Source of the DNA: Brassica napus
Lineage: Eukaryota > Streptophyta > Magnoliopsida > Brassicales > Brassicaceae
DNA length: 64,000 nt
NCBI RefSeq assembly: GCF_020379485.1
Contig: NC_063439.1
Span: 8,782,466-8,846,465 of the forward strand
Direction of reading: 5' to 3'
The notes below the pieces were generated by a model, which was given only the letters and a program-made list of their open reading frames with translations, searched no databases and had not been told where the DNA came from. Positions 24,432-35,181 of this stretch are shown here, piece by piece. Numbering within the stretch: the stretch's first letter is position 1; the number at the start of each line of letters is the position of its first letter. A program made the position numbers and the translations under genes.

Positions 24432-24682
24432 CTCTCTCTGTTGCATAAATATAGACTTTTTAGTATTTTCACATATATTAAGAAAACACATTAAACTACC
24501 ATAATAAATATATTGTTTTCTGTAATTTTCAATTTTCAATTTCAATAACTTTTAACTAATAGTAATTCAATAAAGTCAATTAATTATCTTGAAGTTTACA
24601 ATTTTTTTCATAGAAAACACAAAATACATCTTTCTGAAACAATTTTTTTTCTAAAAAGTCTATCATTAAAGAATGGAGGGAG
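24432..24682. mobile_element. Stowaway (Tc1/mariner) MITE
   Basis: The 251 bp element has the familiar plant Stowaway ends CTCTCTCTGTTGCATAAAT (left) and CTCCCTCCATTCTTTAATG (right, read inward), followed on both sides by ATAGACTTTTTAG. The TA target is duplicated (24430-24431 and 24683-24684). The paralogous region of DEFL copy C (near 31425) lacks it. Confidence 0.9.
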
Positions 24683-24925
24683 TATTTACCAAAAATCACT
24701 GAATGATTTTTTACCTAATTAATTTTGATCATTTATGACATAGAATTCATTCGCTTGTACATATTAAATACTATTCATTTTATTGGGTTCAGAGTGTTTT
24801 TTTTGTGTTTACATATAGGAATTGTTTCAGAGGTTAGATATTTCATTTATAATTACTGTATTGTTTGCTAAAATTTTAGTTTTGTCCATGTTCCATTAAA
24901 TTTACACATTCACAGAGGTAACACA

Positions 24926-26219
24926 TGTGGGAACCGAAATTCGCACTGTCGATTTCCGTTTAAATAAGGAAACTAGGAAAACCCTAACTTCCTAGAGGAC
25001 CCGGATATCTGTTAATTACCACACGTCAAGCAATCAGAACACGAGAATAACAACGATAAAAATAAGAAATCAAAAAAGAGAGCAAAGTAGATCTTATTCC
25101 GAATCTGCGTATGAGCGTTACAACAAGGTATAAGCCTAGGCTCGAGAGCTGTCGGCGAGATTCCTAGTTCTAGCAACCCTAAGACGGCTAAACCTAATTG
25201 AGTCGCAGCTCGAAATAACAAAAACGGAAAATTGCCTAAATCGCTATAAGTGCTAAGTTTGCTCTGAAAAAGTTCCCCTTCTGCTCCTCGCCTAGAACTC
25301 CTTATATACTAGCTCCAAGGTCGGTTTACGCTTTTACTCTTCTGTCCCTAAGCCGTCATAGCATAAAATTGGAGATATTCCATTTTCCCGATCTTAACAA
25401 TTATCTTCAAAACTTCCGTATTTATCCGCGGAAACTTGACATTTATCCTTCCTCGTGGGCCAAGCGCGAACCATGCTGTGGTTCACGGGCTTTTGGTTAG
25501 GAAAAATCATAGGATGGGCCTCGAGTCGTGTTTTAGGTCCCTTTAGGCCGTCTTCCGACTCGACACATTTACTACGAGTTTTCCGCGGTTTCTAATCCGC
25601 GAAGTTTGATCGATGAATTAGAATAGCGGGAAACATGGACTGAGCTTGCTACGGTCTTCGGGAGATAGCATTCGAAGGTTTGACGAGAATGCAAGGACTG
25701 GTGTCGTATCGATGTTCGGAAAGGTTCAATCGCTACACAACGACCAAACTTTGGCTCGAGCCCGGTCGCTATGTAGCGACCGAGCGAAACGAGTGCTCGG
25801 TCGCTACGTAGGGACCGAGCTTCGGCTTGAGCTCGGTCGCTACGTAGCGACCGAGCGGGACGATCGCTCGGTCGCTACGTAGCGACCGAGCTTTGGCTCG
25901 AGCTCGGTCGCTACGTAGCGACCGAGCGGGACGATCGCTCGGTCGCTACGTAGCGACCGAGCTTGGCTGAACTCGGTCGCTACGTAGCGACCGAGCTTCG
26001 GCTCGAGCTCGGTCGCTACGTAGCGACCGAGCGGGACGGACGTTCGGTTGCTGCGTAACGACCTGTTTCGAGCTTTCGTCGGACATCTCGATCCTTTCTT
26101 CCGCCAAGCTTTTTCGTAAGGAAGAATCTATTTCGAAAAGTACTCTTCGGAGAAACTCTTATTTTCTTCTTCGGACGTTTTGAATGTTAAATTTGTCGTA
26201 ACCGTTTTTGACCCCAACA
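24926..26219. mobile_element. Solo LTR of an LTR retrotransposon
   Basis: A 1,294 bp segment begins TGTGGGAACCG and ends GACCCCAACA, with a perfect 5 bp target duplication ACACA at 24921-24925 and 26220-26224. There are no internal gag/pol sequences and no second LTR, so it is a solo LTR left by recombination between LTRs. It is much more GC-rich than its surroundings and holds the palindrome array at 25758-26064. Confidence 0.85.
25758..26064. repeat. Tandem array of 26 bp perfect palindromes
   Basis: About nine units of a 26 bp palindrome, whose left half is GCTCGGTCGCTAC around a central TACGTA core, recur about every 35 bp. Six are full or nearly full; the first and second each carry one or two changes and the last is degenerate. 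Spacers alternate between GGGACGATC-like and TTCGGCTCGA-like forms, giving a 70 bp higher-order period. The array lies within the solo LTR. Confidence 0.95.
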
Positions 26220-26224
26220 ACACA

Positions 26225-26762
26225 AGCTTGGAAATTGCCCACTAAGGAATAAAGAAACACAATGGTGACGACTTTGCATATGGATCTCGTCTATAAGCTG
26301 TAACTCCAAAAAAACACAATGGTGACGACTTTCTTGAGCATCGCGACAAGATGATTCTATCTTTGCTGTGTGACAGTCTTTTTTGGGTCTTTGCGATTCA
26401 GAATAGCCTATGAATTGTATGAGAAGTTACCCAGTTAGGATTTGTGTGCGTTCCACAAAAGCATTTGCTAGGATCTGTTTATAAGTGTATTTGAGTAAGA
26501 TTCTCGGGGTTTCTATTATATTTTTATGGACGACCCCTGGAATCTCATTGCGATTGGGGAGGGAACTCAATGTCATTATTCTTTGGTAGTAGAGAACTGA
26601 TCTTTCAGAGAATTGTTTTGCTGTTTCGTGAGTATTCTTTCGGTGAAACAAGTGAATCACATGCACCCAGAAACTCTAAAACAGCCTTTATTGATGTTTG
26701 GCTTTTCAAGTAGATACCAAAATTTGATTTTAGATTGTTGAATTTTGGACTTTAACTAGTGT
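26225..26762. other. Intergenic; segment related to EH1 intron 1
   Basis: No gene. An 18 bp sequence ACACAATGGTGACGACTT occurs twice (26251 and 26314). From about 26465 to 26600 the sequence aligns with 39230-39360, within the first intron of the EH-domain gene (shared blocks CTAGGATCTGTT, GAGTAAGATTCT, GGAATCTCATTGC). 26600-26720 matches 8290-8450. Confidence 0.5.
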
Positions 26763-27143
26763 TTAAATTTGACAACAACATGCCTCAGCAAAACATCCGC
26801 CATAGTAATAACCATGATCTCTACACCAATAAATGCAGTCGCCTACTCCACCACGACATATATTTCTCCACTGAAACATTGACGATCCATCTGTTTTACT
26901 CCATAGCCTATTTTATTAAATTCAAATTACTAACCCAATATGTATATAAACTTATTCATTAAAAATAGTACAAAATCTTGTTCTTTTAAGAAAAAAAACA
27001 CGGTACAAAATATTTTTCGTAATTATAAAAATGAAGAATAACGATACCTGGAATACTTATAGTAGTCGGTCGATAATGAACAGAAGATAAGATGAAAGAG
27101 GTAGTAAAAACAAATGCGACTAACTTTTTATGGTAATAGTCAT
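26763..27143 (-). pseudogene. Defensin-like (DEFL) pseudogene, copy B
   Basis: Same two-exon architecture as copies A and C: exon 1 at 27048-27143, exon 2 at 26763-26907, with only 140 bp of intron. Exon 1 is one base shorter than its paralogs (a lost T after the seventh codon creates an immediate TAG). The Cys that ends the signal region in A and C is Tyr here. Exon 2 has two extra bases in an ATATAT run, which breaks the frame before the third cysteine. Splice sites are kept. Two independent frame breaks make function unlikely. It is the least interrupted copy and serves as reference for insertions in A and C. Confidence 0.85.
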
Positions 27144-27705
27144 TTTACAATAATCTTCTAACTTTTTTGTTCTGTTCTCTTCTTTGTTTGTTATAGTGAG
27201 ACAACTATATGTAACGTTTGGTCTAAAAAAGAAAACAATTATACATGTTTCCTTTATGTCTTTATTGTCCTCATCGAGCTTCTCACTGTTCTGCTGTTCG
27301 ATATGCAACAATTGTGTTCAAAGGCTGCAGAAAACACATGCAAAGTCTTCCGACCAGAAACTCTAAAACAACCTTTAGGCTCCATGTTCAGTGTAGTTCT
27401 TAATCAAATTATTTAATTTTTTTTGCTGTTGTAAACTAGTGCATCACACCGGAGAAGCATAAAAGACCAATCCCTTTTTCTTTGACGGCTAAGGTTTTTC
27501 GACCGAGAATAGCTACAAAGATATCCCACCGGAAAAATTCACTAGTAACTGGTTGTCGGATAATTCAACAACTGGTCACGCGCAAAGAAATATTTTGACT
27601 TGATGAAAAAAAAATGGTGAAGTTTCTTATTTAGGGGAAGAAAAATGATATGAAATCCTAAAACTTTCAGTGTGGGACAAAATAAAAAGAGAGAATTGGT
27701 TTTAA
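27144..27705. other. Upstream paralogous segment of DEFL copy B
   Basis: No gene is supported. 27300-27530 is paralogous to 31935-32186, beginning CAATTGTGTTCAAA and ending GACCGAGAATAGCTA. In this copy the latter runs straight into CAAAGATATC, whereas the other copy is interrupted there by the Harbinger element. Confidence 0.6.
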
Positions 27706-29845
27706 TCCCTTTTATATTAAAATAGGAGCATTCCTACAAACTAACCTTTAGTTCATGTGGTATTAACAAGAATGTCATTTCATAGGTGGCAACACCATAT
27801 TCATTCTCACTCTCTCTATTTAATTACCTTCTCCTTACTAGATTAATTACATTTTTTGCCATTAGTCATTAAATTTGCTATCACATATTATAGTTGATTT
27901 CATATTAACCTTTTTTATTATGTTTTCAAATAAACCGGTGAATAAACAAATAATGACATTGATTCGTTTTTTCTCTATAACAAATATGTGATCTGGCTAC
28001 ATACATTACATTTGTCAGCATAGCAGTAAAATAGTTTATAAAAGTTTTGTATAAATAGTTTATCCTGATTGTTGTGTTTTAGCCTTTACACAAATTGTTT
28101 TATATATTATTTGTCATGAATAATCCATGTTAGTACAATGTTCCATTAGGTCCATCATTACAATATGATGTAATTCGATTTAATAATGGCGTACATCCAT
28201 ATATTGAAAGAGTTTGACGCTGTGTTGTTTTGTTGTAGTGTTCTTTGCCATTTTCGTGTATGCAAAATTACAAGATTTTCGTAATGTTGACTTTAATACC
28301 TTAGACCAACTAACTTAATATAAGGCGAAACTCTTGTTACACGATTTCAATGCAATATTTTTATTTGATATACAAGTAAATTTTACTTGGTGAATTCATG
28401 ATAATATTGTTACATGAATCCTAAAAAAAGGTAATCTTCCAAATTATATAACATGATTGCACTCTTTATGGCGTGATTGAAAAGCAAATTAGGTAAATTT
28501 ATGATAGAATATTTCAAACATAAATGAAGCTTTGGTTTTCAAACACATGATTCTTTTTAAAAATATAATTACTAAGTATTTTTTTTATTAATTTTTCAAT
28601 CAAGCCGCAATCTTTGTTCCCTTATATTTAAAATAAGAATAGAAGTTTTCTGGTTATGAACGATCAATTCGCAAATAGAGTGATAAGCACGTTTCAAAGT
28701 AGAATTGGAGCACATGTTATTCAGTATTAATTAGTGAATATTACATATATTTAATTAGTGTAATCGAATAAAAATAGTACCATCCCCTAGACCTTTCGGT
28801 ATATAAATACGTAGCCGATTGTAACATCTCCTCACCACAGTCTGCATCTCAAAACATCGTTACCAAAACTTTCCGTTAAAAAAAACACTCGTCGACATAA
28901 ATATGTTTCTTTGTACATGATATGGAGTAAGTATTTTTTTTGTATATATGATTGAATAATTATTATTCTATCACGTATGCTGAAATATTGTGTTTCTTCT
29001 GATTACAATAACATTATCATTAAGTGTGTCGCTTATGGTGCTCTTGCTCATATTTTCCAAGATTTATGGAATTTGCATATACAATTGCTGTACTTTGTGT
29101 TACACTTTTGACAAATTAATTGGGAGTATGTAATGTATTATAATTATTTTATATTAAAAAATATTAGAGTTGATATTATATGTAATTGTTTCTAACATAA
29201 TTTGTCTTTCATAATAATTGGTTGATTGAAGAACATTACTAACATTGATTGTTTTTCCAAAATTTTCTTTGAACCCACTCATGTTCCAGAAATCGATGCT
29301 TTCAGAATGAGGTAGCATATTCCGTTTCCCGATTTTGTTAATAATTGTGTTTAGTTTCGTAAGCTGATATCATTTGCTATTGCTCATAATAGAATACAAA
29401 CGAAGAGTTCTGAAGAATTTTTTCATAACAGTTGTAGTTTTCTCATTTTTTTTATTTTGTTTCTTTATATTTTATATTTTATTTTTTCATATTTTTATTA
29501 ATCTATTACTTATGTTTCGTTTTATCTTATATTTATAATTTATTTTGTGAAAAAAATAATTCTATTGCATGTGTTTTGTTTTATTTTTAATTCATAATTT
29601 ATTTTATATAAGTTTTTGATTATTCTTATATATTCACTTCCACGATATATACTTAAATTAAATAAAAAATACACAAGTTAAAAAATTAACTTTTGCTTTA
29701 TATAGACATAGGTAATTTCAATGAATCCCTTATTACATAAAATGTACTATTTTTCTTTGAATTTCACTTTTCTAATACCTATCGATTCAAAATTATAATT
29801 TATTTACGTCTCTTCACTCCGTGCAAGGCACGGGTTATTACCTAG
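27706..29845 (+). mobile_element. Helitron, non-autonomous, 2.1 kb
   Basis: The 5' end is A|TCCCTTTTATATTAAAATAG at 27706; the 3' end is CTAG|T at 29842-29845, with hairpin CCGTGC (29819-29824), loop AAG, GCACGG (29828-29833), nine nt before CTAG. Inside, near 28799-28870, a TATATAAATA box is followed by a CA-rich leader, which looks like a captured plant promoter. No Rep/helicase frame is visible. Confidence 0.7.
28799..28880 (+). promoter_or_regulatory. Captured promoter-like segment in a Helitron
   Basis: TATATAAATA at about 28800 is followed by CTCCTCACCACAG and an A/C-rich leader typical of plant transcription starts. No long frame follows, so any transcript would be non-coding or begin a chimera. 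Its source gene is not recognisable. Confidence 0.3.
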
Positions 29846-29936
29846 TTTTTAATAAAGGCCAAAAAGGCTCGACCAAAAATCAGAGTCGTTACAATTTTAT
29901 TTAAATTGTTTTATTTTGGACATATTAACTAAGTAT

Positions 29937-31190
29937 TTAATAAATCTGACAACAACATGCATCAGTAGTACATATGGCATAGTAATAACCATGATCTCTA
30001 CACCAAAAATGGCAGGCGCCTGCTCCTCCACGATTACATATTTCTTCATCGAAACATTGTTTATCCATCTGCTTTACTTCATAACCTGTTTTATAAAATA
30101 AATATTAGTGACCCAAATCATAATCTTTGAATCATAGTTTTTCTTTTATATATATATCTTCTCTATTAAAAGAGAAATACCATTTTTATCTACTATTTAG
30201 AAGTTTAATAGGACCATTTCATTAATTACATAATTGACATAATAATTATTAGGAATATTAACAATAAATTAATTTTAACTATAGATTTGAATTTTATTTT
30301 CAGTTATAACAAAATCTGTTGAGAAAAATCTAACAAAATCCTACTAAAATTTTAAATTATTTTTATTAGATATTACATTAATTAATTTCATAATTAAGTA
30401 ATATAATGTTTTCATTTAAATAAATTATCATTTACCACTAAAACGGGTTCAAATTTGTTAATCATGTCAGGTTTTTTATACAAATGAAGTTATTAACATA
30501 TGTTAAAAAATTATTTCTACAGCTATATATTTTCAAAAATCATATGTTGAAAAACATTTTTTATTTGATTATTTGAAATTATGAAAACTCGAAAACGTAA
30601 TAAAAAAGATAAAATGTATAAAACAAACTCCTATATTAATAAAGTAATAAGAAACCTAAACAATAAAATTAAAGAGTTATAAAATACATAACACTAAGAT
30701 ATAAAGTGTATATTTAAATTTATATAATAATATCAAAATTAAATATTTATAAAATGAAAATATACCCGCACGATGTGCGGGATAAACTCTAGTATATATA
30801 TATATATATAATCTATCAAATCATAGTTTTTCTTATCAACCATTTTTGGACTACCATTTAAATTAGAATATGTAGTCTAATATTTAACATAATCTTATGT
30901 GATTTTCAATAAACTATCTACTACATATATATATATATATATATGCTATCATTGGCTGATAGAGCTAATTACAAAACAGTACCAATATGCTACATAAACT
31001 TATTCATTATAAACAGTACAAAATCTTGTTCTTCTAAGAAAAAACACAGTAAAAAATAATTTTCGTAATTATAAAATGAAGGGTAACCAATACCTGGAAT
31101 ATTTGTAGCAGTCGGTCGACAATGAACGGAAGATAAGATGAAAAGGGCAGTGAAAAGAAATGCGACTAAACTTTTTAAGGTGGTAGTCAT
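29937..31190 (-). CDS. Defensin-like (DEFL) secreted cysteine-rich peptide, copy C
   Basis: Two-exon gene: exon 1 31094-31190, exon 2 29937-30085, phase-1 GT-AG intron as in copy A. The product is 81 residues with a signal peptide ending near SVHC (residue 24), then C-x5-C-x7-C-x3-C-x9-C-x4-CCC and a short tail QIY; it lacks the longer tail of copy A. The residues between the third and fifth cysteines are nearly identical in A and C, while the N-terminal mature part differs, as is usual for fast-evolving DEFL families. A 636 bp Helitron lies inside the 1,008 bp intron. A TATA-like run (31250-31260, minus strand) stands upstream. The frame is open; expression is unknown. Confidence 0.75.
30157..30792 (+). 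mobile_element. Helitron in the intron of DEFL copy C
   Basis: The 5' end is A|TCTTCTCTATTAAAAGAG at 30157; the 3' end is CTAG|T at 30789-30792, with a perfect hairpin CCCGCAC (30765-30771), GAT, GTGCGGG (30775-30781). It sits in a TATATA run; the paralogous intron of copy A has an unbroken (AT)n at the same place (21225-21267). The flanks AATCATAGTTTTTCTT occur on both sides and match copy A around 21292. Confidence 0.85.
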
Positions 31191-32183
31191 TTTTATAATA
31201 ATCTCCTAACTTTTTTGTTCTGTTTTGTCTTCTTTGTTTGTATTGTATTTTATATATATAGTGAGATAGTGAGACCTTTACATAACGTTTTAGTCAAAAA
31301 AGAAGAAGACAAATATGTAATGTGAAATGTATTTTTACTGGTCAGAGTTTTAAAAGGAACATAATCTTCATTTAAGCATATGTTGACCAATCTGCCATTA
31401 AATCTGGCTTTAAAAATATGTTTACCAAAAATACACTGAATGATTTTTTGCCTAATTACGTTTGAACATGACATAGTATTTACTCTCTTATACATGTAAA
31501 ATGTTCTTTTTACTAGGTGATAATCCGCACGGGGTGAATGGACTAAAATAGATTATAATTTTTAATCTATAGATATTAAAAATGTAAAAGTTATAATCAC
31601 AATATTACATGCTATTAAAGTAATTGTATATGTCTATATAAGGTAAGCTTCGTTTTTTTTAACTTGCGTTATTGATTGTATGTAGTTGAAGTATAGATCA
31701 TACAAGTAAATCTATAAAAACAAGCAAAGACACATAAAATTGTCTTTACATAAAATTAGTTATGAATTAAAGTAAAAACGAAACATAGGCTCCGAATTTT
31801 ACGAACCGTCCCGCTCCGCACCGCAGTTAACAATAACAAAAATCTCTACATATACTATATATCTATACGTTTTTATAACTGTTAAAACCGCACCGCAAGT
31901 TGAACCACTTATCCCGCACCGTTCAATCCGAAAAGCCATAATTGTGTTCAAAAGCTGCAGAAAACACATGCATAGTCTTTCGACCAGAAACTCTAAAACA
32001 ACCTTTGGGCTCCATGTCCAGTATAGATCCAATGAGACTAAAATCTACAACTCTCAAATATGCAAGTTCTTAAATCAAATTCTTTTCGTTCTTGTAAACT
32101 AGTGCATGACACCGGGGAAAGCATAAAAGACCAATCCCTTTTGCTCACTTTGACGGCTAAGGTTTTTCGACCGAGAATAGCTA
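31191..32183. other. Upstream region of DEFL C; Helitron and tandem-repeat debris
   Basis: 31191-31500 is paralogous to the upstream region of copy A (shared block TTTTACTGGTCA…TTTTAAAAGGAACATAATC). ACTAGGTGATAATCCGCACGG at 31512 looks like a minus-strand Helitron 3' end without a clear partner. 31787-31935 is rich in CCGCACCGC, related to 54680-54800. 31935-32183 is paralogous to 27300-27523. No gene is supported. Confidence 0.45.
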
Positions 32184-32518
32184 TAAGAGCATCCACAATG
32201 GTGGCACCCATTGTGGAGTCCATAGGATTATTAAAGTAATAAATTTTTTTTTTTTTGAATAGTTAAGGACTCTTGTTAAAAAAGTGTCTACAATGGTGAT
32301 CCTTAACTTAAAATCCTTAGGAAAAAAAAATATTTATTTTAGTGAAATATAAATAAACAAAAAATACATTAATTTAACATAAAATACATTAATTTATACA
32401 TTAATTAATCCATAACTTAACATAAAAATACAATAAATTTACATTAAAATAATAATTAAACATAAAATACATTAATTAAACATAAAAACAAAAATTTTAC
32501 ATAAATATAGAATAATTG

Positions 32519-33784
32519 TTAATCTTCATCACCAAATTTATTCCAAATATTTTGGATTAAATCATTCTTCAATCTTTCATGCGTTTGCCTATCACGAAGA
32601 TCATTCCGAGTGGGAAAGATATTGTTCAGATTTGTTGGCATCTCGGTTTCCACCTCTGAACACCTGGAGGCGTCTCCTTCTTCAAATTCAGATATATCAA
32701 TACGAGAGTATCCATCCCGTTCATCCTCGACTATCATATTGTGGAGTATGATACATGCTCTCATAATCTTCCCTATCTTTTCTTTATTCAATGTTTTAAC
32801 CGGATTTCTAACAATTGCAAATCGAGATTGCAAAACTCCAAAAGCCCGCTCCACATCTTTTCGGGTTGCTTCTTGAACTTTAGCAAATAACTCATGTTGA
32901 GGAGTTTGTGGGAGTGTGATAGATTGGATAAATATCGACCATTTTGGATATATACCGTCTGTGAGGTAGTACGCCAACTTATACGTGTGTCCGTTGACCA
33001 TGTACTTTACCCTCGGAGCTCGACCTTGTAAAATGTCATCAAAAACAGGAGATCAATCGAGAACATTAATATTGTTTAAGGTACCTGGAGGACCAAAAAA
33101 GGCGTGCCATATCCAAAGATCGTGAGAAGCTACCGCCTCTAAGACAATTGTCGGTTTTCCCGATCCACGTGCATATTGTCCTTTCCAAGCGGTTGGGCAG
33201 TTTTTCCACTCCCAATGCATACAATCAATGCTCCCGACCATCCCAGGAAATCCTCGTTTCTCTCCAATATCTAATAGCTGTTGGAGATCCTCCGGTGTGG
33301 GTCGTCGTAGATACTCATTTCCGAATAATTGTATAATTCCGTCTGTGAAATTATGTAAACACGAAAGTGCAGTGGTCTCAGCAAGTCGGAGATATTCATC
33401 AACGGTGTCAGCCGCATTACCATAAGCAAGCAGGCGAATAGCAGCAGTACATTTTTGTAGTGCCGTAAGACTCCATCTCCCGGTTGCATCTCTTCTTTGC
33501 TGGAAGAATGGAAAGTACTCTTCTAGGCCATGAACAAGACGCAAGAATAAATTCTTATTCATGCGAAAACGGCGTCTGAAAATTGCAGTCGAGAATGTCG
33601 GATCTTCGCTGAAATAGTCATTCCATAACTGGTCTTGTCCTCCTTCGCGGTGTCGTTCAACATACTGACGTGTCCTTTGTGGTATGGTTTGGGTCTCCAC
33701 TATGTCGTTGTATATTTCTTCCACGTATTCATCACAAATTTCGTCCAATCTTGCATCGACTTCATCGGATGAAGATGATGACAT
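32519..33784 (-). pseudogene. PIF/Harbinger-type (HARBI1/ALP1-like) DDE transposase, one nonsense codon
   Basis: Single-exon frame of about 421 codons on the minus strand, length normal for plant PIF/Harbinger transposases, which cut and paste the element using a DDE nuclease domain. Visible: an acidic Ser-rich N-terminus, a helix-turn-helix-like region (about residues 70-160, FRRRFRMNKNLFLRLV), GSIDCMHWEWKNCP with the first catalytic Asp (about residue 190), the second-Asp motif near residue 238, and DVERAFGVLQSRF with the catalytic Glu. Two defects: an in-frame TGA at 33053-33055 right after NINVLD, where relatives have Arg, and Asn in place of the second catalytic Asp (GTLNN instead of a GSLND-like motif). 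The frame is otherwise open on both sides of the stop. Confidence 0.88.
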
Positions 33785-34375
33785 TTCTAGAAAATAATTA
33801 TCTTAAACAAATAAGATTGGATAGACATTTTTATTATAGTTTTAACCAAAATATTATTTTAAATTAAATTTCAACATTGGTTTAGTTTGACTCGTAATCA
33901 AATTTCATTAAATTTCAAAATTGGTTTACTCCACATTAAAGTTCATTATTGGTTTAGTTTGACTCATAATCAAATTTATGCTACACGCAAATAATAATTT
34001 CAAGTAAGACTACAACCCAAGACTCGTAATCGTGATCGTAATCAACTGAATTTCTAACTATTATATGTTTGACATCCATTAATTTTCTCTTATCTTGAGC
34101 AACTCACGGCTTGGACATCAATAAATAAAAACATTGCATATATATGGAGAAAACTAGCTATGGTCCGAACAAGCAAATACTAGAAGGGATCAGACAATCA
34201 TTCAAATATAGAGGATACACGTTTTTTTCCAAGTTTGAAAACAAATAGAGTAGATTACCTAAACTTCAGTGCAGTGGTAGATAAGAACAGCTCCGAGGAA
34301 AACAAAGAGAGTTGATTAATACAAACTCTCAGAGACAACTACAACACTACTACTTATACTAAAGGAAACAGAGTC

Positions 34376-34470
34376 ATCCGTGACTCCTACAACACCCGTG
34401 ACTCCTGCAACACCCGTGACTCCTTCCCACAAGAGCTACAGACCAAATGCACCCGTGACTCCTTCCCACA
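34376..34470. repeat. Minisatellite of CACCCGTGACTCC units inside the Harbinger element
   Basis: The motif CA(C/T)CCGTGACTCCT occurs four times with spacing of about 18 to 30 bp, between the transposase and the GRF-zinc-finger ORF and downstream of the latter's stop. It is either 3' untranslated sequence or a locally expanded spacer. Confidence 0.8.
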
Positions 34471-34689
34471 TGCGTCAACCTGTCAAAACAGAGTGACAAG
34501 AGTTAGTAAGCATTTTTAAAAATATCAATTTCGATCAAATAACAGAGTGATCAAGTACACAAAATACCTAAAAAGCAAGATTAATAAAAGATCATAACAT
34601 TTCTGACATTAGTTTGAGCTTAAGACTGGTTTCCATTTCAGAGAGAGGTTCTGTTTTTGCGAGTAAACGAGATGAAACAATTAAAGAAA

Positions 34690-35181
34690 CTAACCTAGCA
34701 CATTTATAAGTAACACCAACCCTACTAAAACTATGGTAAAGACCATTAGCTTAGCTCCTGATTTCTTCTTTGTAAACTCGCCTATTCTCTTCTCAAGGAT
34801 GAGCAGCTTCTGCTCACGCTCATTGGCTTCACCCTTAAGCTCACTAAGCTCCGTCTGAATGTCCCTCATCTCCTCCTCGACCGCCACGTCCCACCATTTC
34901 CAGACGTGGCAGTCTCCATCATCAGCATTGGGGCACGTAATGTACCGTCGGTATGGATCTTTAGGAGTTTGGGAATAACCGTGAACAGGCTCCGACCCAC
35001 AGTAGCATGTCCTGGGGATTCCATCATCACCCTCTGGTGATGGTTCGTTGTGAATGGCCTCTGCATTCCACTGACTTATCTCAGCTTCAGCCGCGTACAT
35101 CTCTGCTTCGGCTTGAAGGAGGGAATTTAAGTCTTGAGAGTTTGATGATGAAGATGGCTGGCTGTAACTGTATTGTCCCAT
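34690..35181 (-). CDS. GRF-type zinc-finger, coiled-coil, tail-anchored protein inside Harbinger element
   Basis: A 163-residue protein starting MGQYSYSQ. Residues about 55-95 form a GRF zinc finger (TCYCGS, RRYITCPN, CHVWKWWD); residues about 100-135 are a heptad-like Glu/Lys-rich coiled coil (EEEMRDIQTELSELK); the last 20 residues (LMVFTIVLVGLVLLINVLG) form one membrane segment at the extreme C-terminus. Such proteins are common, poorly studied Brassicaceae families. GRF fingers bind single-stranded nucleic acid in other proteins; the role here is unknown. The start is chosen because a good 3' splice site (TTTCTTTTCAG) stands 10 nt upstream. A leader intron runs to about 35599, where a donor (AAG|GTAAAT) follows a non-coding first exon close to the right TIR. 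It sits where Harbinger elements usually carry a Myb-like ORF. Confidence 0.8.
   Translation of the reverse strand: MGQYSYSQPSSSSNSQDLNSLLQAEAEMYAAEAEISQWNAEAIHNEPSPEGDDGIPRTCYCGSEPVHGYSQTPKDPYRRYITCPNADDGDCHVWKWWDVAVEEEMRDIQTELSELKGEANEREQKLLILEKRIGEFTKKKSGAKLMVFTIVLVGLVLLINVLG

Noticed and set aside
25758..26064. Regularly spaced repeats resembling a CRISPR array
   Set aside because: Plant nuclear LTR context; units are palindromic, spacers repeat in two types, and there are no cas genes.
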